A stretch of DNA of 64,000 bases from NCBI RefSeq assembly GCF_004216855.1, contig NZ_SGXT01000016.1:62001-126000 (forward strand). The letters run 5' to 3'. Of the stretch, positions 17,127 to 28,158 are shown piece by piece. The notes beneath the pieces are model-generated. The model had not been told where the DNA came from and did no database searches. It was given only the letters and a program-made list of their open reading frames with translations. The DNA comes from Microcella alkaliphila (lineage in GTDB: Bacteria; Actinomycetota; Actinomycetes; Actinomycetales; Microbacteriaceae). How positions within the stretch are numbered: the first letter of the stretch is position 1; every line of letters begins with the position of its first letter. The translations under genes were made by a program, and so were the position numbers.

Positions 17127-18182
17127 GTGACCGCCCACCACCCCCGCCCCCTGTCGCCTGCCGCGCGGGTCGGGCGCGCGATCGCGTTGAGTCTCGCCGT
17201 CCTCATGGTCGCCGTGCAGTTCGCAATTCTCGGAGGCGTTGCCTGGGGCGTTCAGAATCCGCGGGTTGTCGCCGATCAGTGGACCGTCGCCCGCTACACG
17301 CCGCCGGCCGAGATCTCCGCGCTCGCCGACCGTGCTGGGCTCAGTGATCGTGGTCGGTTCTACTTCTATGCCAGCCGCCCCGAGATCGTGCCGACGACCG
17401 AGTTCGACGATGTGTGCACCTTCCGCGAACCGGGAATCGGCGTACTCGGGTGCTACACCCTCGCAGACGGTCGCATCTTCCTCTTCCCGATCAGCTCACC
17501 CGAGCTCGAGGGCCTGCAGGTCGTCGTTGCCGCTCACGAGATGCTGCACGCCGTGTGGGACCGGATGGGGAGGGAAGAACAGGAAGCGCTCGCTGGCCCC
17601 CTCGAGGAGGCATTTGCCGCGCTCGGCCCCGATCACGAGCTGGTGGAGCGCATCGCGCTATACGAGGAGGTGGACCCGAGCTCACGAATCCCCGAGCTCT
17701 ACGCGATCCTCGGAACCGAGGTTGCCGACCTTTCCCCGGTCCTGGTCGAGCACTATTCGGGATGGTTTGACGACCGTGATCGCGTGACGGGGCTGTACGC
17801 CGAGGCGAACGCCGTGTTCCGCGACCTTGACCGGCGGCTCGAGGCACTGCAAGACGACCTCACGGAACTCTCCGCCGTGATCGACGCCGACCGTGCCGAA
17901 TTCATCCGCGAATCCGACGAACTCGCCGCCGACATCGCCGACTTCAACGAGCGCGCCGATACGCCGGGCGCCTTCGACAGCGAGGAGCAATTCGCCGCCG
18001 AGCGGGCCGACATCATTGCCCGCCAGGAGGCGCTTGAAGCGTCGCGCGATGCCCTGAACGCCGCCGTTGATCGCTACAACGCCCTCGTTGCCGATCTCGA
18101 GGCCCTGAACGCTGAAGCCGCGGAGCTGAACCGAGCGATCAACATCTCGGTCACCCCGCAGGAGGCCGAGCCCGACGACTAG
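17127..18182 (+). CDS. Membrane-anchored protein with HExxH motif and C-terminal coiled coil; function unknown
   Basis: 351 residues. One N-terminal membrane helix (about 19-41) precedes an external domain of about 190 residues with two cysteines (97, 109) and VVVAAHEMLHAVW, where His137-Glu138-His141 form a classic zinc-peptidase helix. A candidate third-ligand region is RIPELYAILGTEV. Residues about 233-340 are a strongly heptad-like Ala/Glu/Leu/Asp coiled coil. I do not recognise a named family. A zincin-like peptidase acting at the envelope is a reasonable hypothesis, not a demonstrated function. The stop interlocks with that of the convergent gene (CTAG at 18179-18182). Confidence 0.8.
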   Translation: MTAHHPRPLSPAARVGRAIALSLAVLMVAVQFAILGGVAWGVQNPRVVADQWTVARYTPPAEISALADRAGLSDRGRFYFYASRPEIVPTTEFDDVCTFREPGIGVLGCYTLADGRIFLFPISSPELEGLQVVVAAHEMLHAVWDRMGREEQEALAGPLEEAFAALGPDHELVERIALYEEVDPSSRIPELYAILGTEVADLSPVLVEHYSGWFDDRDRVTGLYAEANAVFRDLDRRLEALQDDLTELSAVIDADRAEFIRESDELAADIADFNERADTPGAFDSEEQFAAERADIIARQEALEASRDALNAAVDRYNALVADLEALNAEAAELNRAINISVTPQEAEPDD

Positions 18183-19144
18183 ATCGGGAAGAGCTGATCG
18201 ATCGCATCCAGGTCCTCCGCGGCCGGGGTCCATGCGGAGACTGCGGCGGCGTTTTGCGCAACCTGCTCGACGGTTGTTGCCCCCGCGATGATGGACGCCA
18301 TGGCGGGACGCGACAAAAGCCATCCGATCGTTGCCTCGAGCATCCCGATGCCGCGGTCGTGGCAAAAGCGTTCGTATGCGTCGATCGCGTCCCAGGGCGC
18401 GCCCTCCAGAAGGTGAGGTCGCTGACGCATGATGCGGGAATCGGTCGGGCCTCCGGTGCGGCTGAACTTGCCAGTAAACAGGCCGTTGTAGAGCGGGAAC
18501 CAGGGCAGGAAGCCGACACCGTAGCTCTCCGCGACAGGCAGCAACTCTCGCTCCGCGTCGCGCGTGAGGAGGTTGAACTCGTTCTGCGCCGAGATGAAGC
18601 GCTCGTGGCCGTGCAGCTGCGCGACGAGGTCGGCCTCGACGAGTTGCCAGGCGGCGAAGTTGGAGTGCCCGATGTAGCGGATCTTGCCCTCGTCGATGAG
18701 CTCGTCGAGGGCGGCGAGGGTCTCCTCGATCGGCGTGAGCGGGTCGGGTGTGTGGAGCTGGTAGAGATCGATCCAGTCGGTCTTCAATCGCGTGAGGCTC
18801 TGCTCGACGGCGAGTCGCACGTAACGGCGGGATCCGCGCGCCCCCCAGTGCGGAATCGGGCTCTCGTAGTCGGTGTGACCGAACTTCGTCGCGAGCACGA
18901 TCTGGTCACGCTTGCCGATGAGCGCCTCGCCCATCATTTCTTCACTGCGACCGTAGGCGTAGCCGTAGATGTCGGCCGTGTCGAAGAGCGTGATGCCGTG
19001 GTCGATGGCGGCGTGCATGACGCGCGCCGCGCCCTCCTGCTCCTCCGTCGCGGTGCCGGGTCGCCCGAAGTTGTTGCAGCCGAGCCCGACGCTCGAGACC
19101 CGAAGTCCCGAGGCGCCGAGGGTGCGGTACGTCATCTCTGTCAT
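18179..19144 (-). CDS. Aldo/keto reductase
   Basis: 321 residues, (beta/alpha)8 NADPH-dependent oxidoreductase. Catalytic Tyr lies in ADIYGYAYGRSEE, Lys in LATKFGH and His in LYQLHTPDP; the C-terminal NADPH site includes SIIAGATTVEQVAQN. It acts on small aldehydes/ketones; substrate unknown. ATG 19144 is chosen because GGAGGA lies eight bases upstream and the length is then normal; the frame extension to 19840 overlaps the divergent glycosylase gene. Confidence 0.9.
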   Translation of the reverse strand: MTEMTYRTLGASGLRVSSVGLGCNNFGRPGTATEEQEGAARVMHAAIDHGITLFDTADIYGYAYGRSEEMMGEALIGKRDQIVLATKFGHTDYESPIPHWGARGSRRYVRLAVEQSLTRLKTDWIDLYQLHTPDPLTPIEETLAALDELIDEGKIRYIGHSNFAAWQLVEADLVAQLHGHERFISAQNEFNLLTRDAERELLPVAESYGVGFLPWFPLYNGLFTGKFSRTGGPTDSRIMRQRPHLLEGAPWDAIDAYERFCHDRGIGMLEATIGWLLSRPAMASIIAGATTVEQVAQNAAAVSAWTPAAEDLDAIDQLFPI

Positions 19145-19227
19145 GCCTCCTATCCTCCCAAATCCGGGATCGACGTCCCGTCTCCCCGTGAGGCTCGGGA
19201 TGCTCGCACGGCGTCGGGTGCGCCCGG

Positions 19228-19233
19228 TAGCGT
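19228..19233 (+). promoter_or_regulatory. -10 element of the tag gene (leaderless)
   Basis: TAGCGT, seven bases before ATG 19241. No ribosome binding site is visible. Confidence 0.55.
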
Positions 19234-19240
19234 TCCCCGC

Positions 19241-19870
19241 ATGCCCGAGACCTCGATCAACACTGCTGACGCCGCCACCATCTCCCCCGCCACCGTGATC
19301 GGCCCCGATGGGCGCGCGCGCTGCGCCTGGGTCGGCGACACCGCCGACGTGCAGCACTACCACGACGACGAGTGGGGTGTTCCGGTGCGCGGCGACCGGG
19401 CGCTGTTCGAACGCATTGCGCTCGAAGGGTTTCAGTCGGGGCTGTCGTGGCTGGCGATTCTGCGCCGCCGCGACGGTTTCCGCTCGGCGTTCGCGGGCTT
19501 CGATCCCGCGGCGGTCGCACAATTCGGCGATGCTGACGTCTCCCGGCTCCTCGACGACGACGCGATCATCCGCAATCGGCGAAAGATCGAGGCGACCGTG
19601 GCGAACGCCCGAGCATTGGTGGCGTGGCAGGCGGAGCAGACGCACGCGCTCGACGCGCTCGTGTGGTCGTTCGCCCCCGAGCCGTCCGAACGTCAGCGAC
19701 CACGCACCCTCGCCGATGTTCCGACGCACACGGAGGCGTCGCGAGCACTCGCCGCGACGCTCAAGTCGCGCGGTTTTCGCTTCGTCGGCCCGACGACGAT
19801 GTACGCCCTGATGCAGGCAACGGGCGTCGTTGACGATCACGTCGCTGGCTGCTGGCGCGCCGACGACTAG
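19241..19870 (+). CDS. tag: DNA-3-methyladenine glycosylase I
   Basis: 209 residues. Tag-family features: CAWVG at the zinc-binding N-terminus, YHDDEWGVPVRGDRALFERI, LSWLAILRRRDGFRSAFAGF, and the C-terminal His/Cys of DDHVAGC completing the zinc site. It excises alkylated adenine in base-excision repair. The first ~18 residues are an extension relative to E. coli Tag. ATG 19241 is supported by the -10 hexamer seven bases upstream. A frame extending back to 18254 is antisense to the reductase and rejected. Confidence 0.92.
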   Translation: MPETSINTADAATISPATVIGPDGRARCAWVGDTADVQHYHDDEWGVPVRGDRALFERIALEGFQSGLSWLAILRRRDGFRSAFAGFDPAAVAQFGDADVSRLLDDDAIIRNRRKIEATVANARALVAWQAEQTHALDALVWSFAPEPSERQRPRTLADVPTHTEASRALAATLKSRGFRFVGPTTMYALMQATGVVDDHVAGCWRADD

Positions 19871-19872
19871 CG

Positions 19873-19891
19873 CGTGTCAGGCGTCGACACG
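19873..19891. terminator. Weak hairpin between convergent tag and yaaA
   Basis: CGTGTC (19873-19878) and GACACG (19886-19891) pair across a 7-nt loop in the 32-bp gap between the two convergent stops. It is a possible bidirectional terminator, but short and without a U-tract. Confidence 0.3.
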
Positions 19892-19902
19892 GCGTGCCCG
19901 GG

Positions 19903-20676
19903 TCAGCGATCCTGCGGCACGACGAGTTCCAGCGAGTCCTTCCCCGCACGGCGAAGCTCCCACCCGAGGCCCGCGGCGCGGGCGCACAGGTCATCGAGCG
20001 TTGCGGGTAGATGGCCAGCAGACACCAGATCGCGCACGAACAAGCCCTTGCCGCGCTTGTTGAAGTGGTTCAGCGCGCGCGTGGTACCGTCAGCATCCCT
20101 CGCCACCACGGACACCGTGGCGACCTCCTGAACAGGCGAGGCGTTCGGTAACGGCCCGAGCGCTGCGTAGCTCGCCGAGCGAAGGTCGACGAGCGTCTCG
20201 CCCGTGCGGGCGAGGGCCTCGGTGCACGCGTGTGCCCAGACCCGCTTCAGCGACACCCCCGGCAGTCGCGAGTCGGCCGACAACCGGTACGCCGGAATGT
20301 GCTCGAGCGCGCTAAGGAGTCCGAACAGTGCCGACTGAACGAGCACCGATGTACCCAGCACCTGCCGCTCTGCGGCGCCCAGGGAGCCGGCGTCGAGCGC
20401 GTCGTACAACACACCCGTGTAGCGGTCGATCGCTGGCATCATGGGTGCCTCGTCGAGGGCTCGGTCACGCGCAAGCTCCGCGGCGGCCGCTCGATGACCC
20501 ACCTTGAGCGCCCGCGCGATGACCTCGTCATCACTTCCGGCGACCAGCTCGTCGAGCGCACGGCGCACCGTTCGTCGCGGGTCGACGAGTGTCGGAAATC
20601 TCGGCGCCAGATCGTCGCGCGCGGGCTCTCCCCCGTCACGCTTCGTCTCCGACGGGGGCAGGAGGATGATCGTCAC
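19903..20676 (-). CDS. yaaA: YaaA-family peroxide stress protein
   Basis: 257 residues, single YaaA/DUF328 domain, beginning ILLPPSETKRDGG and with YTGVLYDALDAGSL, RLPGVSLKRVW and NHFNKRGKGLFVR, all characteristic of this family. E. coli YaaA lowers intracellular free iron during peroxide stress. The GTG start at 20676 overlaps the upstream kinase-like gene stop as GTGA. Confidence 0.88.
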   Translation of the reverse strand: MTIILLPPSETKRDGGEPARDDLAPRFPTLVDPRRTVRRALDELVAGSDDEVIARALKVGHRAAAAELARDRALDEAPMMPAIDRYTGVLYDALDAGSLGAAERQVLGTSVLVQSALFGLLSALEHIPAYRLSADSRLPGVSLKRVWAHACTEALARTGETLVDLRSASYAALGPLPNASPVQEVATVSVVARDADGTTRALNHFNKRGKGLFVRDLVSAGHLPATLDDLCARAAGLGWELRRAGKDSLELVVPQDR

Positions 20677-21194
20677 GAGCGGAGGAAGGCGACGGCCCGA
20701 TCAACGAGATCGGGCAGCGGTTCGACCGTGTCGAGCTGGAGCCGCGGACGCTGCTCGGCGAGATGCGACCACGGCGCGTACTCGTCGAGCGACTGTTCCA
20801 CCGCGTACCACGACGGCTCGGCGATGTGCGCGAGGTCGCGTCTGCGCTGCTCCAGGCGCGCGCGATGCACGTCGCGGTCGCTGCACACCACCTCGATGAA
20901 GCGCACTTCCACGCCATAGCGATCGGCCAGCGTCACCCACTGTTCCCTGGCGGGCTGGACCGCGTTGACCGCGTCGACGATCAGGCTCTGCCGTGAGCGC
21001 AGAACCGCTTCCGCAATACGCTCGGCAACAAGGTAGGCGGCGAGGCCCGTGGGCTGCCCCGCGTCGATGCCGGCGCTGAGAATCGCTGACTCAAGCGGGT
21101 CGACGGAGACAACCGGTATCGACAACCGTGCGGCGATCTGCTCGGCCACGGCCGACTTCCCCGAGCCGGGGAGGCCGGCCATGGCGACGAGCAC
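20673..21194 (-). CDS. Small P-loop kinase (AAA_33-type), substrate unknown
   Basis: 173 residues. Walker A GLPGSGKSAVAEQIA starts at about residue 7, followed by a switch-like PVVSVDPLE and a lid region rich in Arg (RARLEQRRRD). The layout resembles gluconate/adenylylsulfate-type small-molecule kinases and AAA_33 proteins. It starts 7 bp after atpC and overlaps yaaA, so it may be co-transcribed with the ATP synthase genes. Confidence 0.8.
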   Translation of the reverse strand: MLVAMAGLPGSGKSAVAEQIAARLSIPVVSVDPLESAILSAGIDAGQPTGLAAYLVAERIAEAVLRSRQSLIVDAVNAVQPAREQWVTLADRYGVEVRFIEVVCSDRDVHRARLEQRRRDLAHIAEPSWYAVEQSLDEYAPWSHLAEQRPRLQLDTVEPLPDLVDRAVAFLRS

Positions 21195-21201
21195 GAAAGG
21201 G

Positions 21202-21462
21202 CTACTGGATTTCGGCGAAACCCGCGACGACCGTCACGGTGTCGTTCTCAACGGAGAGGAAGCCGTCTTCGGCGCGCGCGATGATCGGCGACCCCGATAC
21301 GGGGGTGATGCGCACCTCGCCGGCGCCCAGAATGCCCAGCACGGGTTCGTGTCCCGGCAGGATTCCGATTTCGCCCTCGGTCGTGCGCGCGACGATCTGC
21401 TTCGCCGCGCCCGACCACACTTCGCGGTCGGCGGCGACGACGCTGACGGACAGCTCGGCCAC
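21202..21462 (-). CDS. atpC: F1Fo ATP synthase epsilon subunit
   Basis: 86 residues. The beta-sandwich domain is recognisable: ELSVSVVAADREVWSGAAKQIVARTTEGEIGILPGHEPVLGIL. It ends shortly after the sandwich (TVVAGFAEIQ), so the two C-terminal helices that regulate ATP hydrolysis in longer epsilon subunits are missing. GTG 21462 is chosen, 2 bp after the atpD stop; the longer frame lies inside atpD. Confidence 0.93.
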   Translation of the reverse strand: MAELSVSVVAADREVWSGAAKQIVARTTEGEIGILPGHEPVLGILGAGEVRITPVSGSPIIARAEDGFLSVENDTVTVVAGFAEIQ

Positions 21463-21464
21463 GA

Positions 21465-22946
<1,482 letters not shown>

Positions 22947-22990
22947 CTAACAGCGCGCTGTGTCTGAGTGGGGACGCGTCCGTGCGGCGT

Positions 22991-23893
22991 CTATGTTGAC
23001 GAGGCCAGGGCGTCTGCGCCGCCCACGATCTCGGAAATCTGCTGGGTGATCTCGGCCTGACGCGCGTTGTTCGCGAGTCGGGTGTAGTCGAGGATGAGCG
23101 TGTCGGCATTGTCACTCGCCGACTTCATCGCCTTCTGACGGGCCGCGTGTTCGGATGCGGCGGACTGCAGCATCGCATTGAAAATGCGACTCTCGATGTA
23201 GACCGGCAGCAGAGAGTCGAGCACCTCATCAGCGTCCGGTTCGAACGCGTAGAGCGGCAACAGCTCGGTGTCACCCGGGTCATCCACACCGTCGACGATC
23301 TCGAGCGGAAGCACCCGCACGATCTCCGGAACCTGGGAGACCAGGTTCACGAAGCGGTTGTAGACGACGTGAATCTCATCAACGCCGCCCTCACTCTCGC
23401 CACCGGCGATGAATGCCTCGACAAGGGTGTCGGCGATTTCTTTGGCGGTGCCGAACTCGGGCTGGTCGGTGTTGCCCGTCCACTGTTGCGCGCTCGCGCG
23501 CCGACGGAAGGCGAAGTACTGCACCGCCTTTCGACCCACGAGGTAGTGCACAACCTCTTTGCCCTCCCCCTCGAGCCGCGTCCGCAGCTCGGAGGCCTCG
23601 CGGATCACCTGCGAGCTGAACGCTCCGGCGAGTCCGCGATCGGACGTAAAGATCAGCACGGCGGCGCGGGTGGGCGTCTCGCGCTCCGTCGTCAACACGT
23701 GATCGACGTCGGAGTAGGTGGCGACCGCCGAAACCGCGCGCGTCACCGCGCGAGCGTAGGGCGTCGACGCAGCCATGCGGGCCTGCGCCTTCTGAATTCG
23801 CGAGGCGGAGATGAGCTCCATCGCGCGCGTGATCTTCTTGGTCGTCTGGGCAGAACGAATTTTCTGCCGGTAGACCCGAAGTTGCGCTCCCAT
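22991..23893 (-). CDS. atpG: F1Fo ATP synthase gamma subunit
   Basis: 300 residues. N-terminal [29 protein letters not shown] and C-terminal [32 protein letters not shown] form the central rotor coiled coil. The Rossmann-like middle contains [26 protein letters not shown] precedes the ATG. It lies between atpA and atpD as usual. Confidence 0.97.
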   Translation of the reverse strand: MGAQLRVYRQKIRSAQTTKKITRAMELISASRIQKAQARMAASTPYARAVTRAVSAVATYSDVDHVLTTERETPTRAAVLIFTSDRGLAGAFSSQVIREASELRTRLEGEGKEVVHYLVGRKAVQYFAFRRRASAQQWTGNTDQPEFGTAKEIADTLVEAFIAGGESEGGVDEIHVVYNRFVNLVSQVPEIVRVLPLEIVDGVDDPGDTELLPLYAFEPDADEVLDSLLPVYIESRIFNAMLQSAASEHAARQKAMKSASDNADTLILDYTRLANNARQAEITQQISEIVGGADALASST

Positions 23894-23937
23894 GAGTGTC
23901 GTCTTTCCTTCGGTGTGGACGTCGGGTGAGGGTGTCG

Positions 23938-25572
23938 TCAGCGCTTGCGGCGGACGATCTTCTCCTGGTTGATGTCCTCGGCCTCGGTCTCGTCGAACTC
24001 TTCGTGGCCGGCCTGCACACCGCCGGAGCCTCCCCCGACGAACTCAGCGACAAAGCTGTCGACGGCCTTCTCGAGCTCGGCCTCGGTCGCATCGTCGAGA
24101 ACGTTCTTCTCGGCAAGAGTCGTGAGGATCGACGTGTTGCGACGAAGGTGGTCCAGCATTTCGCGCTCGAATGACAGGATGTCGTCGACGGCGATGCTGT
24201 CGAGCTTGCCCTTCGTTCCGGCCCAGATCGACACGACCTGCTCTTCGACGGGGTACGGCGAGTACTGTGGCTGCTTCAGCAGCTCCGTCAGGCGGGCACC
24301 GCGGGCGAGCTGGCGACGGCTGGCCGCGTCGAGGTCGGAGGCGAACATCGCGAAGGCTTCCAGCGAGCGGTACTGCGCGAGCTCCAGCTTCAAGGTTCCG
24401 GAGACCTTCTTGATGCTCTTGACCTGCGCGTCACCGCCGACTCGCGACACCGAGATACCCACGTCGACCGCGGGACGCTGGTTCGCGTTGAACAGGTCCG
24501 ACTGGAGGAAGATCTGGCCGTCGGTGATCGAGATCACGTTGGTCGGGATGTACGCGGAAACGTCGTTCGCCTTCGTCTCGATGATCGGCAGTCCGGTCAT
24601 CGACCCTGCGCCCAGCTCGTCCGAGAGCTTCGCGCAACGCTCGAGCAGACGGGAGTGCAGGTAGAAGACGTCACCCGGGTAGGCCTCGCGCCCCGGCGGG
24701 CGGCGCAGCAGAAGCGACACGGCGCGGTAGGCCTCGGCCTGCTTGGACAGGTCATCGAAGATGATGAGGACGTGCTTGCCGCCGTACATCCAGTGCTGGC
24801 CGATGGCCGAACCGGTGTACGGAGCGAGGTACTTGAAGCCCGCGGGGTCCGAGGCGGGAGCGGCGACGATCGTCGTGTACTCCATGGCTCCGGCGTCCTC
24901 GAGCGCGCCCTTGACGGCCGCGATCGTCGAGCCCTTCTGGCCGACGGCGACGTAGATGCAGCGAACCTGCTTCGAGACGTCCCCCGACTCCCAGTTGGCC
25001 TTCTGGTTGATGATCGTGTCGATCGCGATCGCCGTCTTACCGGTCTGACGGTCGCCGATGATGAGCTGACGCTGGCCGCGTCCGATCGGGATCATGGCGT
25101 CGATCGCCTTGATGCCGGTCTGCATGGGCTCGTGCACACTCTTGCGCTGCATAACGCCGGGGGCCTGCAGCTCGAGAGCGCGACGGCCTTCGCCTGCGAT
25201 GTCTCCGAGGCCATCGATCGGCGAGCCGAGCGGGTCGACGACGCGACCGAGGTAGCCGTCACCGACGGGGACAGAGAGCACCTCGCCCGTGCGGGTGACC
25301 TCCATGCCCTCGACGATGCCGGTGAACTCGCCGAGCACGACGACACCGATCTCGTTCTCGTCGAGGTTCTGCGCCAAGCCGAGCGTGCCGTCCGAGAAAC
25401 GGATCAGCTCGTTCGCCATCACGCTCGGGAGGCCCGCGACGTGGGCGATGCCGTCCGCGGCATCCACCACCCGGCCGACCTCGGTCGCCGCGACGGCGCC
25501 GGGCTCGTACGAGTTCGCGAAGTCCTTCAGCGCATCGCGGATCTCGTCCGGGCTGATCGAAAGTTCTGCCAT
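23938..25572 (-). CDS. atpA: F1Fo ATP synthase alpha subunit
   Basis: 544 residues. [24 protein letters not shown] carries the nucleotide-binding P-loop (non-catalytic site), followed by [14 protein letters not shown] and the signature [17 protein letters not shown]. The C-terminal ~30 residues (glycine-rich, then acidic and basic) extend beyond the E. coli protein, as in many actinobacteria. AAGGAAA precedes ATG 25572. Confidence 0.98.
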   Translation of the reverse strand: MAELSISPDEIRDALKDFANSYEPGAVAATEVGRVVDAADGIAHVAGLPSVMANELIRFSDGTLGLAQNLDENEIGVVVLGEFTGIVEGMEVTRTGEVLSVPVGDGYLGRVVDPLGSPIDGLGDIAGEGRRALELQAPGVMQRKSVHEPMQTGIKAIDAMIPIGRGQRQLIIGDRQTGKTAIAIDTIINQKANWESGDVSKQVRCIYVAVGQKGSTIAAVKGALEDAGAMEYTTIVAAPASDPAGFKYLAPYTGSAIGQHWMYGGKHVLIIFDDLSKQAEAYRAVSLLLRRPPGREAYPGDVFYLHSRLLERCAKLSDELGAGSMTGLPIIETKANDVSAYIPTNVISITDGQIFLQSDLFNANQRPAVDVGISVSRVGGDAQVKSIKKVSGTLKLELAQYRSLEAFAMFASDLDAASRRQLARGARLTELLKQPQYSPYPVEEQVVSIWAGTKGKLDSIAVDDILSFEREMLDHLRRNTSILTTLAEKNVLDDATEAELEKAVDSFVAEFVGGGSGGVQAGHEEFDETEAEDINQEKIVRRKR

Positions 25573-25628
25573 GTCTTTTCCTTCGTCGTTGCGTCCCGAA
25601 GCCGGGCCGCTGGATGGTGTTACCGGCG

Positions 25629-26414
25629 CTACCGCGCCAGCTGAAGCGTGAGATCGGTCAGTCGCGCGGCGATGCTGCCGTCGATGACCTCGTGCCCGAC
25701 CTGGATGCGGGCGCCGCCCAGAACCGACGGGTCGACGACCTGCACCAGCAGGTGGTCTCGGCCGTATCGCTCGCGGACGGTCTGAGCGACCTCCGCCAAC
25801 TGCGTGTCCGTCAGTGACTTGGCGACCGTGACTGTCGCAAAGCCCTTGCCAACCGCGTCTGCCACGAGTTCGGCCCCGGTGCGCACAAGTTCACCGATTC
25901 GCCGGCCGCGCGGCTGGCGAACGAGGTGGCTCATGATGGTGCGGGCCTCGGGGCTCGTGCGGCCGTCGAGCAGCCGGTCGACGAGGGCGCCTCGTGACTC
26001 CGGAGTGCCCCGCGTGCCGCTGAGGGCCAGCTCGAGTTCCGCCGAGGTCGCTACCAGTTGGCCGACCGCATCGAGCTCGCGAGCGACCGCGTCTGCGTCG
26101 TCGGCCGTCAGCGCGAGCGCGCGGATTCCGAGTTCTTCAATGCCGGCGATCAGTTCGCCGGACGATGACCAGGATGCGGACAGCGCCGATTCGAGGACCG
26201 ACCGCGCGGGCGCGCTCAGTTCTGCGAAAACGCGGTCGCGCATCGCCGTCGCCGCTGTTCCGTCGGCCGCGAACAGCGCCGACTGGAGACCGTGGGACGA
26301 TCCGATGAGCCGAGCGGCAGCGAGTAGCTGCCCCCCTGCGGCGCGGTCGAGCCCGGGCGTCGACGCGAGCACCTGGCGCGCGCCGGCCAGAGCCGTCCGA
26401 GTCGCTGAGCCCAT
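25629..26414 (-). CDS. atpH: F1Fo ATP synthase delta subunit
   Basis: 261 residues, longer than the ~180 residues of E. coli; delta subunits of this extended length are common in Actinobacteria. The conserved C-terminal region is [25 protein letters not shown]...[21 protein letters not shown]. The subunit links F1 to the peripheral stalk. Its ATG abuts the atpF stop directly. Confidence 0.93.
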   Translation of the reverse strand: MGSATRTALAGARQVLASTPGLDRAAGGQLLAAARLIGSSHGLQSALFAADGTAATAMRDRVFAELSAPARSVLESALSASWSSSGELIAGIEELGIRALALTADDADAVARELDAVGQLVATSAELELALSGTRGTPESRGALVDRLLDGRTSPEARTIMSHLVRQPRGRRIGELVRTGAELVADAVGKGFATVTVAKSLTDTQLAEVAQTVRERYGRDHLLVQVVDPSVLGGARIQVGHEVIDGSIAARLTDLTLQLAR

Positions 26415-26960
26415 TTACGTCGTCGCCTTCTCGTCGGCGTCGAGGTCGGCCAGGAACCGATCCACGATTGCCGTTGCCTTGGCGTCGTCGGTAAGCGTCT
26501 CGCCGATCACGCCCCCCGCCAGCTGAATGGCCAGGGTGCCGACTTCGGTCCGCAGCGAGACAACAGCGGCCTGGCGTTCTGCCTCGATCTGCTGTTGCGC
26601 CGTGGCGGTGATGCGCGCGGCTTCAGACTGCGCCTGCTGCTTCAGGTCCGCGAGGATCGCCTGCCCGTCGGTGCGGGCCTGCTCGCGAATGCGCCCCGCT
26701 TCGGCACGGGCCTCTGCGAGGAGTTCGTTGTACTCCTCCAGCTGCGCAGACGCTTCCGCCTGGGCGGCCTCGGCCTTGGCAATGCCCCCCTCGATCAGTT
26801 CCGCGCGCTCGTCAAGGATCTTTCGGAAGCGCGGCATCACGAAGAAGAAGAAGAACGCGAGAATCAGCGCGAAGGGCACCGCTGACCACACGATGTCGTA
26901 CACCGGGGGCAGGAACAGCGCGATTCCTGCGTTAGCCGCAATCGTCGGGCTCGACAGCAT
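26415..26960 (-). CDS. atpF: F1Fo ATP synthase b subunit
   Basis: 181 residues from ATG 26960. One membrane helix (about 17-42, IVWSAVPFALILAFFFFFVMPRF) is followed by a long Ala/Glu/Gln/Arg-rich helix forming the peripheral stalk. The frame could extend to 27023, but that would overlap atpE with a Ser/Pro-rich, non-homologous stretch; the shorter start gives the usual b-subunit layout. Confidence 0.94.
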   Translation of the reverse strand: MLSSPTIAANAGIALFLPPVYDIVWSAVPFALILAFFFFFVMPRFRKILDERAELIEGGIAKAEAAQAEASAQLEEYNELLAEARAEAGRIREQARTDGQAILADLKQQAQSEAARITATAQQQIEAERQAAVVSLRTEVGTLAIQLAGGVIGETLTDDAKATAIVDRFLADLDADEKATT

Positions 26961-26970
26961 CAGGGAAGCC

Positions 26971-27255
<285 letters not shown>

Positions 27256-28095
27256 TTAGTGGTGATCGGACGCGGCCTGCTGGATGTAGACCGCGGTAAG
27301 CAGGGTGAAGACGTACGCCTGCAGAACCGCGATGAGCAGTTCGAACAGCGTGATGACGATGCCGCCGAAGAGAGTCAGGGCACCAAACGCGGCAGCAGCC
27401 CCGCCCACGTTGACGACGAGGAAGTTCGTCGCGGCGAAGGCGAGCACCAACAGAAGGTGGCCGACCATCATGTTCAGAAGAAGACGCAGCGCGAGCGAGA
27501 CGGGCCGCATGATGAAGATGTTGATCAGCTCGACGGGCGCCAGGAGCAAGTAGAGCACCGGAGGAACGCCGGGCGGGAAGAGCGCGTTGCGAATGAACGG
27601 CCACCCGCCCACCTCGCGGATGCCGGCGTAGATGAACGCGACGTAGGACACGAGCGCCATCGTGAGTGGCATTCCGACGAGAGATGTTCCGGCGATGTTG
27701 GCGAATGGGACGATGCCCGTGATGTTCATCGCGAGAATCGCGAAAAACAGCGATGCCAGAAGCGGCAGGAAGCGGCGCCCGAGGCGTTCACCGAGGATCT
27801 GCTCGGCGATCTGCACGCGCACGAAGTCGAGGGCCATCTCGGCGGCTCCCTGGCCGCGGGTCGGCACGAGGCGCGACTTGCGAAGAGCCAAGTACATCAA
27901 GAGCACCATGATGGCCAGCGCGATGAGGCGCACCATGATGATGCGGTTGATCTCGAAGGGCGTGCCTTCGAAGAACAGAGCGGGAAGGCCGACGAACTCG
28001 TCGATGCCGGGGGCTTTGAACTGGCCGTCTTCGCCGGCGAAGGGTCGCAGGAGAGAGGCAGTGACGAGGGCAGAAGTAGACAGCGCAGTCTCCAA
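27256..28095 (-). CDS. atpB: F1Fo ATP synthase a subunit
   Basis: 279 residues with at least five membrane helices. The essential Arg lies in RPVSLALRLLLNMMVGHLLL, facing the c-ring Glu; GAAEMALDFVRVQIAEQILG is also conserved. The start is a TTG at 28095, chosen for normal length and position 63 bp after the AtpI-like gene. Confidence 0.96.
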   Translation of the reverse strand: METALSTSALVTASLLRPFAGEDGQFKAPGIDEFVGLPALFFEGTPFEINRIIMVRLIALAIMVLLMYLALRKSRLVPTRGQGAAEMALDFVRVQIAEQILGERLGRRFLPLLASLFFAILAMNITGIVPFANIAGTSLVGMPLTMALVSYVAFIYAGIREVGGWPFIRNALFPPGVPPVLYLLLAPVELINIFIMRPVSLALRLLLNMMVGHLLLVLAFAATNFLVVNVGGAAAAFGALTLFGGIVITLFELLIAVLQAYVFTLLTAVYIQQAASDHH

Positions 28096-28158
28096 GATCA
28101 GGGCGTCGGTCAGATCAGAAAGCGAGGTGATCGGCGTGGGTGACCGGGGTCAACCCTA

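Noticed and set aside
18254-19240. Long N-terminal extension of the tag gene
   Set aside because: It is antisense to the aldo/keto reductase; the real start is ATG 19241 with a -10 seven bases upstream.
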